Source: Plutella xylostella (Eukaryota > Arthropoda > Insecta > Lepidoptera > Plutellidae). From it: DNA of 64,000 bases. Below are positions 9,819 to 20,696 of this stretch, piece by piece. Position 1 is the stretch's first letter. Each line of letters opens with the position of its first letter. The position numbers and the translations under genes are program-made. The stretch is from NCBI RefSeq assembly GCF_932276165.1, contig NC_063995.1:11284001-11348000 (forward strand). Direction: 5' to 3'. Below the pieces are notes generated by a model. The model was not told the origin of the DNA. It made no database searches and worked only from the letters and a program-made list of their open reading frames with translations.

Positions 9819-10257
9819 AACCGACTTCAAAAAAGGAGGAGGTTCTCAATTCGTCGGGATCTTTTTTTTTATATATATATTTTTTATGTATGTTCACCGA
9901 TTACCCCGCCGTTTATGAACCGATTTTGAAAATTCTTTTTTTTTTGTATTGGGTGGAGCTCCCTGGTGGTCCCATTTTTTTTCAGAATTTTACCTCACCC
10001 CCAAGGCTGGGTAAAGGGGTAAAAACAGGGTATGAATTTCCATTTTGGGCACATATTAACCGATTCTAATGAAATTAAGAACGTAAATATAGTTCTTATA
10101 ACAAAAAAATATGATTGTGACCTTGAGCTGATCTGATGATGGAAACGGAAGGCAGTCAGGGGAACTCCTCAACAACGTCTCGTACTCTCACATACGAGTA
10201 GAACTTGTGTAAACCTTAAATTATTTCTTACATTTTAGTGGTTTTTTGAAGTCGGTT
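9819..10257. mobile_element. MITE with aaccgacttcaaaaaa termini
   Basis: The left terminus aaccgacttcaaaaaa and right terminus ttttttgaagtcggtt are perfect inverted repeats of 16 bp. The 439-bp interior has no ORF. Sequences of this kind are widespread in lepidopteran genomes. Confidence 0.7.
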
Positions 10258-10654
10258 TTTTAATTTTTTAAATTATTATTTTATGTTTTTCCAACACTTG
10301 TCTTCATTTTGCGCAGAGTAGGTAACACGTTTTTAATTCCCACTTGGCCGGAAAATTTAAGTTTATTTTATCTTCTAGGGGGGGGCAGCTGCCCCCCCCT
10401 GCCCCTACCTGGGTACGCCCATGGCACAGATAAAGCTGCCAAGTCGACGCAGCCTTATGAAATGTGTCGATCCACCGAACACTGGCCGAGCGCAAAAGGG
10501 AAGTAGTCTTTCCCGAGAAAAAGCGTCCCTTCCAACACCATTTGTGCCGATATCTTAGAGCATGGACATGATCTGTCTTGTTTTACCATAGTAAAAAAGA
10601 TCATCATAATATAGGTATTTATTATAATTGGCGCTGCAGAGGTAAAATGTAAAC

Positions 10655-10740
10655 TCAGTGCGAAAAGTGGGTGGCTCGTTTGCAAGTCACCCCTGACTAT
10701 CCCTTCGGTGGTTACAATCATTAGCATATTATGGATTCAT
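10655..10740 (+). repeat. 3' fragment of SINE family C
   Basis: Contains gcgaaaagtgggtggctcgt and gactatcccttcggtggtta, matching 8290-8370. Confidence 0.6.
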
Positions 10741-10791
10741 GCATGCATTTCTGCTCACGTGATCTTCTTATACACGAAATTATCATTTATA

Positions 10792-10992
10792 CCTAGCTGT
10801 TTCCGCGAGCTTCGCTTCGCCTTTAAAAAAATTCCCGTGGGAATTCCGGAATAAAAGTAGCCTATGTTCTTTCTCAGAGTCTAAACCATATGTATACCAA
10901 ATTTCATTCAAAGACGTTTAGTAGTTTTGGCGTGAAAGAGAAGACAGACAGACAGACACAGTTACTTTCGCATTTATAATATTAGTTAGGAT
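10792..10992 (+). repeat. ctagctgttcccgcgagcttcgc repeat, copy 1
   Basis: It begins ctagctgtttccgcgagctt, continues with cccgtgggaattccgg, gtagcctatgttctttctc and ttttggcgtgaaagag, and ends cgcatttataatattagtta. Further copies are at 35903-36110 and 61597-61792, with a diverged one at 15600-15765. A (gaca)n run lies inside. It is a common lepidopteran non-coding repeat. Confidence 0.7.
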
Positions 10993-11723
10993 TATCAGAT
11001 CCGCAGATATACGTTTCAAACTTTTAGCGCGCCCATTTTTATTATACAGTGTCATTTGTAGAGTATAAAAGCTGTGCAATATAAAATATAGTTTCAAAAT
11101 AAAGCAGACATCTTGATAACTCGATTTGATTCCGATCAAACAGTTCAAACGCTCTGTTTATGGAGCAACGAATAAAAATAACCGTCCACGTTGCAGTAAC
11201 AAGATATAACGTTGCTGGTTAAACACTATTTGTGTTGCTACCGTAAAAAGAATACTGGAGTGGTTTATTCGTAGTTATAGTTATAAAAATTTCGCATTAA
11301 GAATTTCTTGTTGTATGCATAATTGTATATTATTTATGTACCTATATAAAACTAAATTATCTATCTATATAAAACTAAATATGTTTAAAGATTAAAATAA
11401 AAATTACTGCCTTAATTAATAATTTTGAAATATTAAATCTTGTAATAGTTGAAGTTCCTACTCCAAATTCATAAATTTCTGTATAATTGGCATATCCTGA
11501 AAGCTTCCTTGATCGTAGTTATTCTGCTATTTAGTTTGTTTTCACAGTTTCTCCGTTCCCACGGATTTACATTCCATTGCAGTAGTTGTTTCGTATACTT
11601 TACTTTACGGGTGGAAAATTCCTTTGTTAATTGGTTTAGTTTACGTATTTAAAACTGATGTGCTTCGGTGTAAGCGGAACTCCTATTTTAAATTGTTTCA
11701 TTTATTGAATTAATTTCACAAAT
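10993..11723. other. No recognisable content
   Basis: AT-rich DNA; ORFs here look random. Confidence 0.4.
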
Positions 11724-12052
11724 GAGCGGTTGTAGTAAGTTCAGTAAGCGCCCGCTTCTCACGCAAGAGATGCGGGTTCGAATCCCGGCGCTGACATGTA
11801 CCAATGAGTTCTTTTAACTTAAGTACAATGTATACCATCGCTGTTACGCTGAAGGAAAACATCGTGAGGAAAGCTGCATATCTAGATTTAGCACATCTAG
11901 ATATGTGAACCCACCAACCCGCAGTGGACCAGTGTGGTGGGAAATGGTCCAAGCTTAGGAAGGCAGTTTAGACCTTGGGGATATGCACAAAGGTTCCACT
12001 CGGGAGAGCCATGTGCAGGAACTTACACCCCCACAGAGAATAGAATAGAATA
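11724..12052 (+). mobile_element. Full-length tRNA-headed SINE, family A
   Basis: Head gagcggttgtagtaagttca ... gatgcgggttcgaatcccgg, then gctgacatgtaccaatgagt, the hairpin tctagatttagcacatctaga, and the 3' part ending in tagaatagaatagaat. The A box is degraded relative to the 4690-4998 copy. Confidence 0.8.
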
Positions 12053-12432
12053 TAATATCGATATAATGTCTGTCTGGCCGACAAATTCAGCTCAAAATTT
12101 GTTAAGTAGGTTGATATTTATATATATATTTTGTGTAATAGGCACATTCACTTCATTTATTTGTAATCTCACTTATAGTTACGTAAAGTTATTATTTAAG
12201 GCTATTTTAATGTTTTTTACTTTTATTTATTACTATTCACTGAAATAAGTAGAACTTATTAGGCATAATGGCAATATTTTGTTTCTTACATGTGGAAACT
12301 TGTAATTGGCTGTCTGTCTCATACTTTGCTATTTTTACTGATATCTCTAGCTGTAAGTTTTCCTTTAAATAAATAAATAAATAAACAAATAAATATTGCA
12401 CAAATATAAATATAAGTGTACAAATGGAAGGC

Positions 12433-12585
12433 TTAGCCCCAGTTTCATCATACTCGGTTAGATCATTACAAGGGATTAGTTTATCAATTATACGTCATCT
12501 TCGTATTACTAATTCTTGACAGATATCTGTCAAGAATTTAATACCTGGTTTTGATCTAACCAAGTATGTTCAAACTGGGGCTTAG
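12433..12585. mobile_element. Fold-back MITE, agccccagttt family
   Basis: Arms ttagccccagtttcatcata and the complement of tatgttcaaactggggctta enclose cggttagatca/tgatctaacc and a perfect central palindrome, attcttgacag/ctgtcaagaat. Related, less symmetrical copies with catagtcggttagatcgtaa are at 49426-49562, 55339-55462 and 60728-60847. Confidence 0.7.
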
Positions 12586-13385
12586 TGACGGCCCTATAGC
12601 TAATTTGTTAATTATCGGTTAAGACTGTTTTTTTTATTTTAAAACACTGTTGGTATACCTATGACTTCAAGATTATTATACTCTCACACTGTGCGGCCGT
12701 CGTAACCCATAACCCACGAGCGCTGCAACAATCATCTATATAGATGCTGTGGCCAATGATGCCTTAACACTTAACGGAATTGCGGCCCTGGCTGACGGCC
12801 AATCTTTATAATTGAAACTACGTACCACAGAGAGGTTCATTAACTAAATATTGATATTTGATTATGAATATAATATGACAAAAATATTCACGGCAAATAT
12901 GGATACTTATGATTGGTAGGAATAAATCCAGGTTTCAGACTGTTTCGTTTACTGCAACTTCTTCAAAAGTAACATAACGCTAGTAAAGAAAATAAATATC
13001 TAAACTATTGTTTTCAGGTTTAAATACAAGATGAAATAACACATTCTATAAAGCCGAAGTTTTCATTGAAAATCCGTTTTTATTTATACGATACTATTAT
13101 GTACTCTTTGTTTTGTTCCAATTAAAAATGTATGCGGCGTTCCCAGAGGTATTCTGTCGGTTTCGCTATCCAAGCAGTTTTTTATTTAACCGTTTGTATT
13201 CAATTTGCTGTTAAGCAAAACAATTAACTGTGTACACTGTACCGACACACGGACTTGGTAAAAGGACAAGTTTTTTTGTGATTTATTTAGGACATTTTAA
13301 ATACAAGCTTGTTTCTGAAGTTTTCTTTCAGTCTGCTCTATCATTTCTAACCCAAATCAGCACACGGCCTGTAACTGTCCCCTGT
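12586..13385. other. No recognisable content
   Basis: AT-rich; no supported feature. Confidence 0.4.
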
Positions 13386-13500
13386 TAGAATAGAATAGAA
13401 TAAACAACAGAAACAGTTTCACAAACATAGAAAAGAAATAGTACAATCGGCGGCCTTATTACTAAAAGTAATCTCTTCCAGACAGCCACATAGATAGGAA
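13386..13500 (-). mobile_element. LINE 3'-end fragment with tattc tail
   Basis: On the minus strand, tctggaagagattactttta, ataaggccgccgattgtac and a tail of tattctattctatt match the 3' end of the LINE at 29864-33183 and the pieces at 39300-39420 and 41640-41826. It is severely 5'-truncated. Confidence 0.65.
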
Positions 13501-14682
13501 ATAGACAGTATGAAAACGTCATAAATGTGAGAATATCATGTTTAAAGTATAAGTTCACAATTATTTGTTGATTTTCACGATTGTGACCGCATATTATTCC
13601 TAAGCTTATATTGAGTAGGTACAATTTCACTTATTTATCTATTTAATTTTCCCAACAGCCGTAGCTGAGGTGGTTTATTCAAGGATCGTTACAACACTCC
13701 ACTGAAGGCTTTCCTACAATTAATATTAAGTATAGTTTAACTGTAGTATTTTAATTGATATACAATATTTTGTGATTCTCAAATTTCTTTGAAGAAAGGT
13801 CACGAGTTCAAACCGCAGGGACGTAAGGTTTCAAGTTTACGACCGTTCCGTCTGGCTTTCTGGTTTGGTCTGGAATTAGCTGTAATGTTGTGTAGACATT
13901 ATTGTTATCATTTCCTTGGCGTACGTCCAGAACGTTCATGATCGTTGTCTTTTTGTTTCATAACGAACAAAAATTGGTTTGGTTTTTATGTTAATAACAA
14001 TAATAATACAGTTTTTATTGTGGTTTCTGTGGGACGCAGTGCTAGTGGTTCCTGTGCAGGCTTACCCCATAACCTGGGCGCATTAAATATAACTGAAACG
14101 CATCGAGTCCGCGTTGTTCTATGCTGAAACGCCATAGTTTTAAAATTACTGCATTCAGAAAAGATGTTTGTTTAACGGCTAATGTTAGTTGTTGTGTATT
14201 TTTGGGTGTTCCCTTGCTATTGAACTACGCAAGTACTCATAGTCTACAACATTTTCGTGAAGTGGCGTGGATAAATATTCTCTTTGCCTTCCTCAGCCTA
14301 AGCTATTAACTAAATTTCATCATCACCGAAACCAATTACTCCAGATGACTTCCACATGAAGTCTTCAAGTGACGCCCTGATGACACAGCCCCGTCCTCTA
14401 TCGTCCCATAGTAAACAGATCTCGCCTCCAATCTGCATCAATCAAGTCGAGTATTCAACTGAGCGTCGTCGATGTAACTTGTTCTTGTCAGGCCATTGGA
14501 CAGGGTATCTTAAATGTAGTGGCATCTATTCTATTATATTCGCCGAGGAGTTGTTAGTGCCTGGTGGGTTGCTCTATACAGACGAAAGAGAACTTCCGTG
14601 CAATCAGCACGTTTTATACAACGAGATAAAGTCGGGGCTCGGGAAGCAACGCTTTCGAACTTAGTTTTTCGTTATATAGAGT
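13501..14682. other. No recognisable gene
   Basis: A 102-codon ORF at 14356-14664 (+) has no recognisable domain, and its composition changes along its length. Two shorter ORFs precede it. Nothing supports expression. Confidence 0.35.
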
Positions 14683-14880
14683 GAGCTCCCTGCACACGGT
14701 TCACTTAAATAGAACCTTTGTGCATATTCTGCATATCCTCTCAAGGTCCAATCTGCCTTGGAGTATTTCCCACTACGCGGGTCCACTGCAGGGGGTTCGT
14801 GGGTTCACATTCACACATAATATGTGCTAGATCTAGATGTGCAGGTTCCTCACGATGTTTTCCGTCACCGTAATGACTAG
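14683..14880 (-). mobile_element. Truncated SINE family A copy
   Basis: Minus strand: acatcgtgaggaacctgcac, gtgggaaatactccaaggca, gatatgcagaatatgcaca, aaggttctatttaag. It lacks the tRNA head. Confidence 0.65.
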
Positions 14881-15599
14881 ACGCATTTCCGTTTTTGCCA
14901 CTGTTCATGTGTAATTACTCTATGTGTTCACACAGTGCCTTCTCAGTTGTCTCCATAGTAACAGTAAAGAGGGAGGGAACTGTTGTGAACTTAAGTTGTT
15001 GGATCAAACTGTACTAGGTATATTACTTTGGAGCTAAATTATAGCTTCTGTAATTCTGCAAAAAACCTTTCTGCTAATAATGTAACCTTTTTAAGCTTGG
15101 AAGTAAGTAGGTATACGCATAATGCTACAAGTAGCTAATTGGAATCTACAAAACAAAACTAGAAAACAGAAAACTTTTAGCTGTTAAGTATATTTATTGT
15201 AAGTAGTTAAGTATCTTATCTAGGTATTATCAATAAAATTTACTAGACTTGGCGCTTTATTTCGAATAGAAAATGATCACAATATTTGGCCAAGAATTCA
15301 GTCATACGCTAAATCATTTGTAACATTCTCCAGAGGGACCAAAAGATACTTTTCCCTTCTTTGGGGCTTTACCCTAGTTTTATTTCCCACTTTGGTAGTA
15401 ATTGTGGCTGCCATTACGCACTAATTGCCAAAATAAGAGGTTACAATGATTTGTTGCTATGACCGGGGTTTCCCAGTTGATTCTCTAATATGTTGATAGT
15501 ATTTCTTTTTTACCGAAAACGGCGAAGCAAAACGCAAGGTTATGCGATTAGCCGGAATGAATATAAAATGTACTAGTAGTTGCCTACTAGCTCAACTTA
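14881..15599. other. No recognisable content
   Basis: AT-rich unique-looking DNA. Confidence 0.4.
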
Positions 15600-15765
15600 T
15601 TGCATTAAAAGTTTTCCAGTTGGAATTCTGCGATAAAAAGTAACCTATTTTTTTAATCCAGGTTGTCAGCTCCCTATATAATATAAATTTCATCAAAAAG
15701 GATGCAGACATCTTCTAGTAAAATAGTAACAAACATCTATTTAAACATTTGCGATTATAATATTA
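15600..15765 (+). repeat. Diverged copy of the ctagctgttcccgcgagc repeat
   Basis: The order 'aaaagttttccagttggaatt', 'ataaaaagtaacctat', 'aatttcatcaaaaagg' and 'gcgattataatattagtctga' parallels 61597-61792 with many substitutions. Confidence 0.45.
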
Positions 15766-16084
15766 GTCTGATTGGATGTTTTTCTTTTATGCCACGGAAC
15801 ATGCAATTCCAAATCTGCATTTCGTGAATAACTGCTTAAAAGTCGGAGGACCTACGTAGATAAAACAAGTCTGTGTGAGGGCTTGCTTCTGGAACTTCGA
15901 CTTGCAAATAATGATCTCAAGTTATAAGAAACTCGGTAAAATTTCTGGAAAAGGTATGTATTTCAATAGTATTAAATGATGCGATTAAAGTAGAACGCAT
16001 TTCCGAATAATGACTGGTCTGCGAGAGGGCAAAAAATTTAAAATTTGTAAAAACATAATTTTGCACATCACTAACAATATTTCA

Positions 16085-16170
16085 AGGCCTGATGCAATAT
16101 CCGGGGACAGAACCCGTGACCTTCGGCACAGGAGTCAGGGTCACTATCCACTACACCACTCGGTCGCAGT
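16085..16170 (-). repeat. SINE family B head fragment
   Basis: Minus strand: cgagtggtgtagtggatagtg ... cctgtgccgaaggtcacgggt ... The tRNA-like head resembles 5170-5228 and has no 3' tail. Two overlapping plus-strand ORFs here are translations of this repeat. Confidence 0.5.
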
Positions 16171-16490
16171 TTTTGGCCTTACTCAAACAGCTCATGCCTT
16201 GCGCCATGACACACTTAAGGCGACTCGCCCACTCAGAGATCTGTTTTGAGCTTCCACGCCGTCCATTGTTTGCTCTACGGCTTGGGCACTTGCTTACAGC
16301 CTTAACTCAAGTGGAAAACGACTTCTATGTAACTGGGTAAGTACGAGGTACATACAGAATGCAAATAGATTCAGTCTTGCGAAAGAGTTGCAATTTTCCT
16401 CTGTTTATTTCCAGTTTTTTATACCTGTCTGTTTGGGGACGGGCTTCCGGTTATTAAAAAAGTTGTTGGTTTGATATTTGGTGGGCACAG

Positions 16491-16644
16491 TTAAGGTAAG
16501 CGTCCACCTATCAGTATCGTACGCAACGGACGTATCGCATTCAGTATTTACTTCATCGGCATTGCCAACGCCGTTTGTCCATACATTTATGGCAATCCGT
16601 TTGGTGCAATACATACAATAACCTTAGGTGGACGGTTACTTGTA
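16491..16644. mobile_element. Short MITE with gtccacct termini
   Basis: The ends ttaaggtaagcgtccaccta and (complement of) aggtggacggttacttgtaa form imperfect inverted repeats. The interior 'gcattcagtatttacttcat' and 'gccgtttgtccatacattta' recurs at 59689-59833. Confidence 0.6.
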
Positions 16645-17729
16645 AGTTGAACGGCATTGACAAGATACATGTGAAACTGAGGCCACTTTGCATCATTTCA
16701 AAAATAGGTCACTAGTTTTGGCCCAGCTTAAGAGGAGGAGGCGTCATGTGCAGACAAAATAGTAGGTAGTTACAAAAATACAAGACTGCATGTCCACAGT
16801 GAAACAGAAAAAATGGCAATCTCCCACAAAACCATTACCTTTAATAAAATGTCGAAAACATCATAAAAAAACGTTCTAGATGAAAATGATAAAGAAATTT
16901 AGATACCAATAAAAAATCTAATTGATGATTATGGAAAGCTCTTAGAAATAATTGTCAGTGACAGTTCCAATTACGCATGATGGATGGCGAGGAAATAATA
17001 ATGCGACTTCGATTATTGGCTCCATTCTTTCATGACCCCAGTGGATAGACAGCTAGACGATTAGTGCGGACCCAGGGGCAGTCAGTGACTGACAATTCAT
17101 CTGAGTGGCTCTTCACAAAATAATTTACCAAACACTCTATCGCAAAGTCAAAACGAATCTGAAAATCGTTGTCAAAACAAGTTCGCGATTTGTACATTGA
17201 ATGTAACAAACCTCTTCAAACTTAAACCGACTCCATATTATCGTTACAAAGTGGAATTAAAAACTCTCAAATTCAAAATTTTACAATTTCAAATCAGTTC
17301 CTACAGTGAAACTCTGAGAACGGAACAGAATATTTTTGCTCCAAACTGCTTTCAAATTCACCTTGTTTTTTTAATGTTACGACTCGCTGCTCTAGTTAAG
17401 GGCCTGCACAGGGTGACGTGCACCGCCAAATTTGGGTTTTCAATGCTCTTCACACAGCACACGCAGTGACACGCACACATGTAAGTTTGCACAGTGGGTC
17501 GATAAACTTTTACTCGCCAACTTTATTGACAATTATGTTCAAGTATATTTTGGGTGATTTTAGGGTAAGTATAATTTTTAATTACACTGGTAAGCACCAG
17601 GAAAGAGTAGAAATTAATAGGGGTGTCACTTTTCTCTATACTCGGAACCCGATTAGATTTCTAAACAAATGTGGTATTTACTTGTAGAAAGGTAACTAAA
17701 GGTATTAAAGTATAGATAATAAGTTATAC
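16645..17729. other. No recognisable gene
   Basis: Two overlapping ORFs of about 90 codons (17197-17469, 17418-17687) show no domain or signal features. Nothing else is supported. Confidence 0.35.
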
Positions 17730-17915
17730 TAAACCGAAAGGGGATGACTCAAGGGGTCATTCTGAACAACTTTGGTTCTACGAGTTTTGCAAATTCGAGA
17801 AAAAAATAATCGTTTTCCATGGTAAAATGTCACGTGTCCACAAAGTTTCTATGAAAAAGGTTTTTTTTTAGGTTAATTTTTAAAACTCGTAGAACAAAAG
17901 TTCAGAATGAAACCC
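17730..17915 (+). repeat. Copy of the ACAGGGTGTTGCAAAA-type family
   Basis: 'atactaaaccgaaaggggatgactcaaggggtcattctgaac' (in part), 'ttctacgagttttgcaaatt' and 'actcgtagaacaaaagttcaga' match 55888-56000. Confidence 0.55.
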
Positions 17916-18915
17916 TGTCTCACTTGTTTTTACCCGACTGCCGAAGGAGGAGAGTAATGTTTTTCGATTGTATGTATGTATGTATGTTTGTAAGTATATT
18001 TTTGGTAGCAGAAAAATATATTTTATTATTTTTAGGTTTTCGTACCTCAAAATGAAAAAAGGAACAGTTATAAGATCTCTTTGTTGTCCGTCTGTCTGAC
18101 TGACTGTCTGTCACCGCCCTTTTTCTCAGAAACGGGTAAAGATATCAAGCTGATATTTCGCATAGATATGGGGAGTACCCAAAAAAAAAATGGGGTACTC
18201 CCTCTCCCATACAAGTAAATTGGCGCTGATATTTTTTCCGGTTATTTTAATGGTGTAGGTAGGGTATCGTTGAATAGGTTTTTTAATATAATAGGTATAA
18301 AAAAGGTTAAAATATAATTATTTTGCTTTTACCCTTAAATTTGGGGACCACACCATACACAAATCCTAATAAAAAAAATGATTTCAATAGATGGCGTGAT
18401 TTTATGTTGGATAACTCAGAATAAGAAGTGATGATATCTCAGAATAATAATGGTTAATGGTGCTATTCCACTGAGCACCGAAACCAGTGGGACGCTAGTG
18501 AAAAGTGGTCATGGAAATGCACCAGGGTAGACCCTGCTCCTAGAACAATCCATGAGTTTGTGATTTGTGTACGTGCGTGAAAAGCGAGGATGGAAACTTT
18601 GAATATTTTCTTGTTTTTTTTATTATTGATGCAATAACATTGAATTTAGTAAACCCAGTAAACCTAACTAATCCAGAGAAAACCTAAAATATCTTTCTCT
18701 CTCTCTGAAGAACATACTTAATAGCCCAAACTTGATGCTTTTAGCTATTAACATCTTTGAAATAAAATTCATTCACCACCGTGTTACTGCCCTCATCAGA
18801 TCCTCACGAGACCATACCTCAACCAGCACCATGAAACTGTGTTTTTGAATCCTTACCTAATGTTCCTACGTATTGTCATCACTTAGATCCATTCGCTATA
18901 TTCCTGCTCCTCATC
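17916..18915. other. No recognisable gene
   Basis: Contains a (TATG)n stretch at about 17973-17987 and 'gacagacagacggac'-like runs near 18086-18110. Two 'ggggtactcc' strings flank an A-run at 18170-18203. No coding sequence is supported. Confidence 0.4.
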
Positions 18916-19116
18916 CCAGGGCCGTGGGGACCGGAGGCACGTCAGGTTTTTAAAGACATCAGCAGCAGACTAATAGAAGTCTCAAGGGACCCTAGGGCTG
19001 GCACTTACCTATCACAAAGGCTAAGCATCGCTATACAGCGGGGTATCGCGGCCGGCGTCTTGGGTACCCTACCCGACAGTGGCAGCGATCTGGCCAGCAT
19101 CTTCTTTTTAGTTTAA
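18916..19116 (+). pseudogene. C-terminal relic of a LINE-encoded protein
   Basis: A 66-codon in-frame tail contains PGPWGPEARQVFKDISSRL near its start and LSQRLSIAIQRGIAAGVLGT in its second half, then a stop at 19114-19116. A WGPEAR...QRLSIAIQRGNA...VLGT tail is often seen at the C-terminus of retrotransposon-type polyproteins in invertebrates. The family is recalled by pattern, not searched. An AT-rich 3' region with AATAAAA follows to about 19200. The rest of the element is missing. Confidence 0.5.
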
Positions 19117-20528
19117 TTTTAATTTTATATTAGTTATTTTTAGTTAGGCATTAATAATTATAATTTAATCAAGAAGTACCATGTAACTAATAAAAAACAT
19201 TATCATTTAATGTATTGAGTATATTATAAGAATTATACTTCCTCAATTTCAAATCAAATTATGTTGGTGTCATAAAAGTTGAAAAAGTGCAATAACAACC
19301 AATGTGCAGTGATTTTGTGTCTGTACACAATTAGATCGCGAGCTGTCAGTGCTGCCTAAACCGACGTGACCCTTCTTTGGAGGCCACCGGCCGACTGAGT
19401 CAAACGTCGCTTGTGTTTATGATTTTATAACACAGAAAGCCGCCATAGATATTTGTATGAAGATTTGAGGGAAAAAAATTGCTCAAGTTTGGGATTAATT
19501 TACACAAAATAGGTGTGTGTTCATTAAAAAACAAGGTATTTAGCGCCTAGTCCAAGCATTTATCTTTATAATTTGATAAGAATTATATGAAAATTCTTGA
19601 TAATTACGACACAGTTGTTACAAAACGGGAGTGTGATTTACTGGTTTTTCAGATTTAATTTACAGTTATCCATAAGCATTTACTTAAATTCGAATGATTC
19701 AGCACCTAGCTAAACTCTTCGGCTACCTGTGTGATTTTTTTCAAGACTGTAGAGCATCATTTACTACATAATTCTATGACAATGCCAACCCTCGATTCCC
19801 TATTGCCGACCCTTAAGCAAAAAATATTAACGTTGACTTTATGATTGTCATGTCGGGTAATCCTAACCCTTATGAGTTCACTCATACTTCACTTTGTGTT
19901 TACAGTGGAATGAGATTGACGAAAGAAAACTTTATTTGAAATTTTGTAAATAATTTTGATTCAAGTCCGGCCTTTTCACCCAAGCTATAGGATTTCCCGC
20001 CTTTTTGTGTGGTGGAAATTTTATTTAAACGGTTTTTTTTTCAATATGCCTCTAGGGTAACCAATAAGCGGTTTTGGGTAAACGTAGAACCTTTTTTGTT
20101 AAACGGTTTGACTTGTTGGCCTGGTGGCCCGTGACTGATTTATTGCCAGTTCGTATTTGTTTATCTTTTTTTGTTTAAAGAGTGTTCTATTTGATCAAAA
20201 ATATGGGGTGAACAATGTGAACATTGCACAAAAATATTAAATGTTTCGCTATGTGTGATTATTTGATTTGTTTCTTTTCAGTCATATCATCATCATTGTA
20301 ACTCTGTTAGCCATTACTCAAACATTACACTTCTAATTACCTATAACATCAACAAGGTATGTACCTTGCCTTGCTCTACCTACATTACGAATGCAAAAAA
20401 ATATATAAACGCACAGTTAAGTAATACCTAGTTTAATTCCTATAATTTGACCATGATGATGTCGTGACGAGTCTTAAGAACATACACCATAAATTGAGTA
20501 ACACTTATACCGGTACGAAGTGATTTCT
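19117..20528. other. No recognisable content
   Basis: AT-rich. Possible 3' UTR of the LINE relic up to about 19230, then unassigned DNA. Confidence 0.4.
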
Positions 20529-20696
20529 GGGCCTCAGCGATGTTTCATCTATCGAGAAGTGAAATCGAAAACGCAGATTTGTATGGCGCGGAGCTAGCAC
20601 GGCTACTTACCGCTAGGTGGCGTGTCTCCCGCGCCATACAAATTTGCGTTTCGATTTCACTTCTCGATAGGTGAAAAAACTCGCACTCGAGGCCCT
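20529..20696. mobile_element. Long fold-back MITE with GC-rich core
   Basis: Arms ttcatctatcgagaagtgaa ... gatttgtatggcgcgg (from 20544) pair with ccgcgccatacaaattt ... ttcacttctcgataggtgaa (to 20675). The outer edges are also inverted (gggcctc / gaggccc). The loop contains ctagcacggctacttaccgc. Confidence 0.7.

Larger units (their letters stand above)
8462..10423. mobile_element. Segment with 16-bp terminal inverted repeats, nested insertions
   Basis: The left end caagggcgtacccagg (8462-8477) and right end cctgggtacgcccatg (10408-10423) are inverted copies with 15 of 16 matching. Both are followed inward by a G-rich run and ggggggcagct. The sequence gca flanks both ends, a possible 3-bp target duplication. 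It contains no transposase ORF. Two other MITEs sit inside (9338-9489 and 9819-10257). It is probably a non-autonomous DNA transposon; superfamily unknown. The alternative is two independent copies of one short repeat in opposite orientation. Confidence 0.45.
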
